Positions 5,013-7,238 of a stretch of DNA of 7,238 nucleotides are shown in pieces. The translations under genes and the position numbers were made by a program. The notes beneath the pieces are model-generated. The model was not told where the DNA came from. It saw only the letters and a list, made by a program, of their open reading frames with translations, and did not search any database. Location: the NCBI GenBank assembly GCA_030597995.1, contig JAUVQV010000037.1, positions 1-7,238 on the forward strand, written 5' to 3'. This stretch comes from Candidatus Rokuibacteriota bacterium (GTDB taxonomy: Bacteria > JAUVQV01). The first letter of the stretch is position 1. The number at the start of each line of letters is the position of its first letter.

Positions 5013-5867
5013 ATGGGGGCACTGTTGTCCAGGGACCGGCCGCTGGCCATAGCCGTTCTCTTCTCTCTCTCGCTGCACGCCGGTGTGTTCTTCGGATGGA
5101 GCTACCAGCCCGGGGTTTCCCGGGCTCGTCCGATTCCGCTGATGGAGGTTCGTCTCCTGCGGCAACTCCCCGAGGCCACGGCGGGAGCCGAAGCAAACGT
5201 TACCGGCTCGCAGCCCGATGCGGCCGGGGGAGGAATGGTGCCCGAGGAGCCGCCCGAAGTCTCCTCCTCAGAGCGAATGCAGCAGGAGCCCGCGTCCTCA
5301 TCGGTTCCCGGGGAGGAGGGACCAGGCGATTCCGAGACCGTGCCGGACAAAGCGGGGGAGTCCCGGGAAGGGCTGCCGTCGGTGGAGGTAACGGCCCGGC
5401 CGGGCGGGCCGAAGGGTTGGAGGGGAGCCGCTGCCCGCCTCAGAGTGGCCCTGGGGTCCTCGGGATCGATACCGGAAGGGGCAGAAATGGTCCGATCTGC
5501 CGTCGCCGGTACGGCCGGTCCCCGCGGGGACCGGATCGTGTCACTTGCGGGCCGGAACGCCATGCTCAGAGCACCGGCCCTCGCCCCGCCGCAGATTTCA
5601 CCCTCGATCCTGGAGAAGATTCGCCGCAGAATCGATGAGGAGAAACGGTACCCCATCCTGGCCCGAAAGAACGGCTGGGAGGGTGAGGTCGTGGTCGAAA
5701 TCCGCCTCGGAGGAGAGGGGGATCTTCAAGGAGTTCGTCTCCTGCGCGAGTCGGGGTACCCGGTTCTGGATCGCGCCACAATCGCCGCCGCTCGCCGCGC
5801 CGTCCCCTACCCCCCCCTGGCGGGTCGCGTGGCAATCCCGGTCGCCTATCGCCTCACAGACGATTGA
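5013..5867 (+). CDS. tonB: TonB family energy-transducing protein
   Basis: Inner-membrane-anchored protein that couples the ExbB-ExbD proton motor to outer-membrane receptors, here plausibly a B12 receptor encoded elsewhere. From this start it has 284 residues. Residues 8-10 are charged or polar and are followed by one membrane helix (about 10-28, PLAIAVLFSLSLHAGVFFGW) carrying the Ser/His pattern common in TonB anchors. A long low-complexity region (about 50-190) spans the periplasm. It is rich in Glu, Ser, Gly and Pro and lacks the usual Lys-Pro repeats. The C-terminal TonB domain (about 196-284) shows RYPILARKNGWEGEVVVEI, then ESGYPVLDRAT and ARRAVPYPP, ending in PVAYRLTDD. ATG 5013 is chosen because GAGGA (5003-5007) lies five bases upstream and the protein begins just before the anchor. 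ATGs at 5001 and 4968 are in frame, but the latter falls within the presumed promoter and has no ribosome binding site. No exbB or exbD lies in the window. Confidence 0.9.
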   Translation: MGALLSRDRPLAIAVLFSLSLHAGVFFGWSYQPGVSRARPIPLMEVRLLRQLPEATAGAEANVTGSQPDAAGGGMVPEEPPEVSSSERMQQEPASSSVPGEEGPGDSETVPDKAGESREGLPSVEVTARPGGPKGWRGAAARLRVALGSSGSIPEGAEMVRSAVAGTAGPRGDRIVSLAGRNAMLRAPALAPPQISPSILEKIRRRIDEEKRYPILARKNGWEGEVVVEIRLGGEGDLQGVRLLRESGYPVLDRATIAAARRAVPYPPLAGRVAIPVAYRLTDD

Positions 5868-5919
5868 GGCGCATCAGCTCTCGGTTATTCCAGGCGGGTG
5901 CATATAAAAAACCCTCCCC

Positions 5920-5996
5920 TGTCATCCCGGGCGAAGTCGAGGGATCTGGGATTTCTCAAATTCCTCGACTCGGGCATTGGCCTCCCTCGGAATGAC
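5920..5996 (+). repeat. REP-like palindromic repeat between tonB and the DUF374 gene
   Basis: An imperfect long palindrome starts with TGTCATCCCGGGCGAAG and ends with CCTCGGAATGACA. The outer arms (5920-5932 and 5984-5996) match at 10 of 13 positions. An inner perfect stem AGTCGAGG/CCTCGACT joins 5935-5942 with 5963-5970. The GTCATCCCG..CGAAGTCGAGGGATCT pattern is one I recognise as a dispersed intergenic repeat found in many copies in various Gram-negative genomes. It codes for nothing. The surrounding spacer (5868-6127) has no gene. Confidence 0.75.
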
Positions 5997-6079
5997 AAGT
6001 GCGGTGAGTTTTTATCCGGGTTTCGTGTTTTTTGCTGCACCGTTGGTCTTTTATCTTCTCCGGCCGCTCGGCGGTATTG

Positions 6080-6085
6080 TATAAT
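6080..6085 (+). promoter_or_regulatory. Candidate -10 box for the DUF374-waaA genes
   Basis: TATAAT (6080-6085) is a perfect -10 hexamer, again directly preceded by TG, and lies 42 bases ahead of the DUF374 start codon. No good -35 is visible at 16-18 bases. It is the only promoter-like signal between the REP-like repeat and the gene. Confidence 0.45.
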
Positions 6086-6127
6086 AAGGGCGCAACAGTC
6101 ACCGAATTCATTTGCTGGAAATTGCCG

Positions 6128-6829
6128 ATGAAGCGGCGCAAGGGCCTGCGAGATTTTTTACTGCTGCACGTTGTTCCTCCCCTGGGTGCCGGGTTGGTGC
6201 GTGTTATCGGGAAGTCGATGAGACTCGAGGAAGAGTCGCCGCCGCCGTGGGAGGACCTGAGCCGGGCGAGGGAAGGGATCATTGTTGCCTTCTGGCACGG
6301 TCGCCTGCTCATGATGCCTCTCACCTATCGGGGGAGGCGGATCGCGGTACTGATCAGCCAGCACCGCGACGGTGAGATTATCAGCCGCACGGTTTCCACC
6401 TTCGGTTTTTCCACCATCCGCGGCTCGAGCAGCCGGGGGGGCGGGAGGGCGTTGAGACGGATGGCCGCACTCTTGAAGGCCGGCACCGACATTGCCATCA
6501 CGCCGGATGGCCCCCGCGGCCCCCGCCATCGGGTGCAGGCGGGGGTGATTCTCCTGGCGCGTCTCTCCGGATGCCCCATTTACCCGTTGACTTTCGCCTC
6601 CGATCGATTTCGCAGCTTCGGAAGCTGGGATCGCTTCCAGGTTCCGAAGTTTTTCTCGCGCGGGATTTTTGGTTGGGGCCAGCCGCTCCGGGTCAGGGAG
6701 TCCGACGATCTGGAGGACAAAAGGCAGGAGTTGGAGCGGGTTCTGCTGGAAATAACCACCCGGGCCGATGCCCGATACCGTATTTCGCAGGGCGCGGTGT
6801 CGGCACACGGCCTCTCCTCTGAAAGATGA
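6128..6829 (+). CDS. DUF374 lysophospholipid acyltransferase-like protein
   Basis: Protein of the DUF374 branch of the lysophospholipid acyltransferase (LPLAT) superfamily, usually found beside lipid A and core genes and thought to act on lipid A or phospholipids at the inner membrane. From this start it has 233 residues. Visible family motifs are AFWHGRLLMMP (residues 54-64), SQHRDGEIIS (77-86, with His79 and Asp81 as likely active-site residues), RGSSSRGG (98-105) and TPDGPRGP (125-132), followed by GVILLARLSGCPIYPL. A hydrophobic N-terminal stretch (11-27) may contact the membrane. ATG 6128 is chosen because GGAA (6117-6120) lies upstream and residues before it show no family match. An upstream TTG reading would run through the TATAAT box. 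It ends in an ATGA overlap with waaA, so the two are translated together. The acyl acceptor is not known from the sequence. Confidence 0.88.
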   Translation: MKRRKGLRDFLLLHVVPPLGAGLVRVIGKSMRLEEESPPPWEDLSRAREGIIVAFWHGRLLMMPLTYRGRRIAVLISQHRDGEIISRTVSTFGFSTIRGSSSRGGGRALRRMAALLKAGTDIAITPDGPRGPRHRVQAGVILLARLSGCPIYPLTFASDRFRSFGSWDRFQVPKFFSRGIFGWGQPLRVRESDDLEDKRQELERVLLEITTRADARYRISQGAVSAHGLSSER

Positions 6830-7238
6830 CCATCCGGGTGCCGCTCTTTTTTTATAACCTTTTCGGGGCGTTTTTCCTCTTGCTGGCGGGGGTTCCGGCC
6901 CTCTTGAACGGCCGTTGGCGTAGAGGCCTCAGGGAGCGTCAGTGCCTTGCCGCACCGCCGGATATGTCGGCTGCGGGGAAGTGCCTTTGGGTCCACGGAG
7001 CCTCGGTCGGAGAGGTCCTGGCTGCCGGGAACCTGGTGGAAGGTCTGGTGCGGGAAGAGGCTTTCTCCAGGATCGTCCTCTCCACTACCACCGTCACCGG
7101 CCGGGAAGTAGCCCGCGAGCGTTTCGGACACCTCGCCCTCCGGGGTCACGTGACCCTTCTTCCACTGGACTGGGACGGTCTGCCGGCCCTGGCCCTCCGG
7201 AGATTTCGCCCCGACCTCTTTGTGGTGCTCGAAACCGA
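6826..7238 (+). CDS. waaA: 3-deoxy-D-manno-octulosonic acid (Kdo) transferase, N-terminal part (3' end outside window)
   Basis: Glycosyltransferase family 30 enzyme (WaaA/KdtA) that transfers Kdo from CMP-Kdo to the lipid A precursor on the inner face of the inner membrane, the first step of core assembly. About 137 residues are visible of roughly 420-430. The protein starts with a hydrophobic anchor (residues 5-27) and then a basic RWRRGLRER segment, whose Glu37 sits where the family has its proposed catalytic base. The hallmark WVHGASVGEVLAAG (55-68) follows, then STTTVTGREVA, and PLDWDG with RRFRPDLFVVLETE at the window edge. The start codon overlaps the DUF374 stop (ATGA). The gene shows the organism makes a Kdo-containing lipopolysaccharide. 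The C-terminal nucleotide-binding lobe is outside the window. Confidence 0.93.
   Translation, partial: MTIRVPLFFYNLFGAFFLLLAGVPALLNGRWRRGLRERQCLAAPPDMSAAGKCLWVHGASVGEVLAAGNLVEGLVREEAFSRIVLSTTTVTGREVARERFGHLALRGHVTLLPLDWDGLPALALRRFRPDLFVVLET

Noticed and set aside
5898..6131. Small open frame of 77 codons after tonB
   Set aside because: Its first half is a translation of the palindromic repeat (SSRAKSRDL type peptide) and it runs through the TATAAT box. No ribosome binding site or family match.

Overview
The window looks like chromosomal DNA from a GC-rich Gram-negative bacterium. It carries a lipopolysaccharide Kdo transferase, a TonB energiser and a periplasmic binding protein. Protein style and gene order resemble Desulfuromonadota (Geobacter-like former Deltaproteobacteria), but that assignment is inference from motifs and was not tested by any search. 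Gene density is high, and several neighbours overlap by a few bases.

Left part (1-1220, minus strand): a small operon reading leftwards. A NusG/RfaH-type transcription elongation factor comes first. It is followed after about 40 bases by a UbiA-family membrane prenyltransferase of the decaprenyl-phosphate phosphoribosyltransferase type, which runs off the left edge. A specialised NusG paralog ahead of a lipid-linked sugar gene suggests a surface-polysaccharide operon that carries its own antiterminator.

Middle part (1382-5867, plus strand): a cobalamin acquisition operon. A good sigma-70 promoter (TTGACA, 17 bases, TACACT) fires directly into an adenosylcobalamin-type riboswitch. The closing helix of the aptamer, an antiterminator and an intrinsic terminator can all be drawn as mutually exclusive pairings. 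Behind the terminator lie a corrinoid adenosyltransferase (cobO), the periplasmic B12-binding protein (btuF), the permease (btuC) and the ATPase (btuD), all overlapping. A tonB gene follows about 110 bases later and has its own TATAAT box plus a possible Fur site. The set covers energy supply to an outer-membrane receptor, periplasmic capture, inner-membrane import and adenosylation. No outer-membrane receptor (BtuB) gene lies in the window.

Right part (5868-7238, plus strand): a spacer of about 260 bases holds a REP-like palindromic repeat and a TATAAT promoter. Then come a DUF374 lysophospholipid-acyltransferase-like gene and waaA (Kdo transferase, cut by the right edge), joined by an ATGA overlap. 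These belong to lipid A/inner-core biosynthesis.

I see no CRISPR array, tRNA, rRNA, insertion sequence or phage gene. The most informative part is the fully readable riboswitch expression platform. The NusG-paralog operon and the independent control signals in front of tonB come next.
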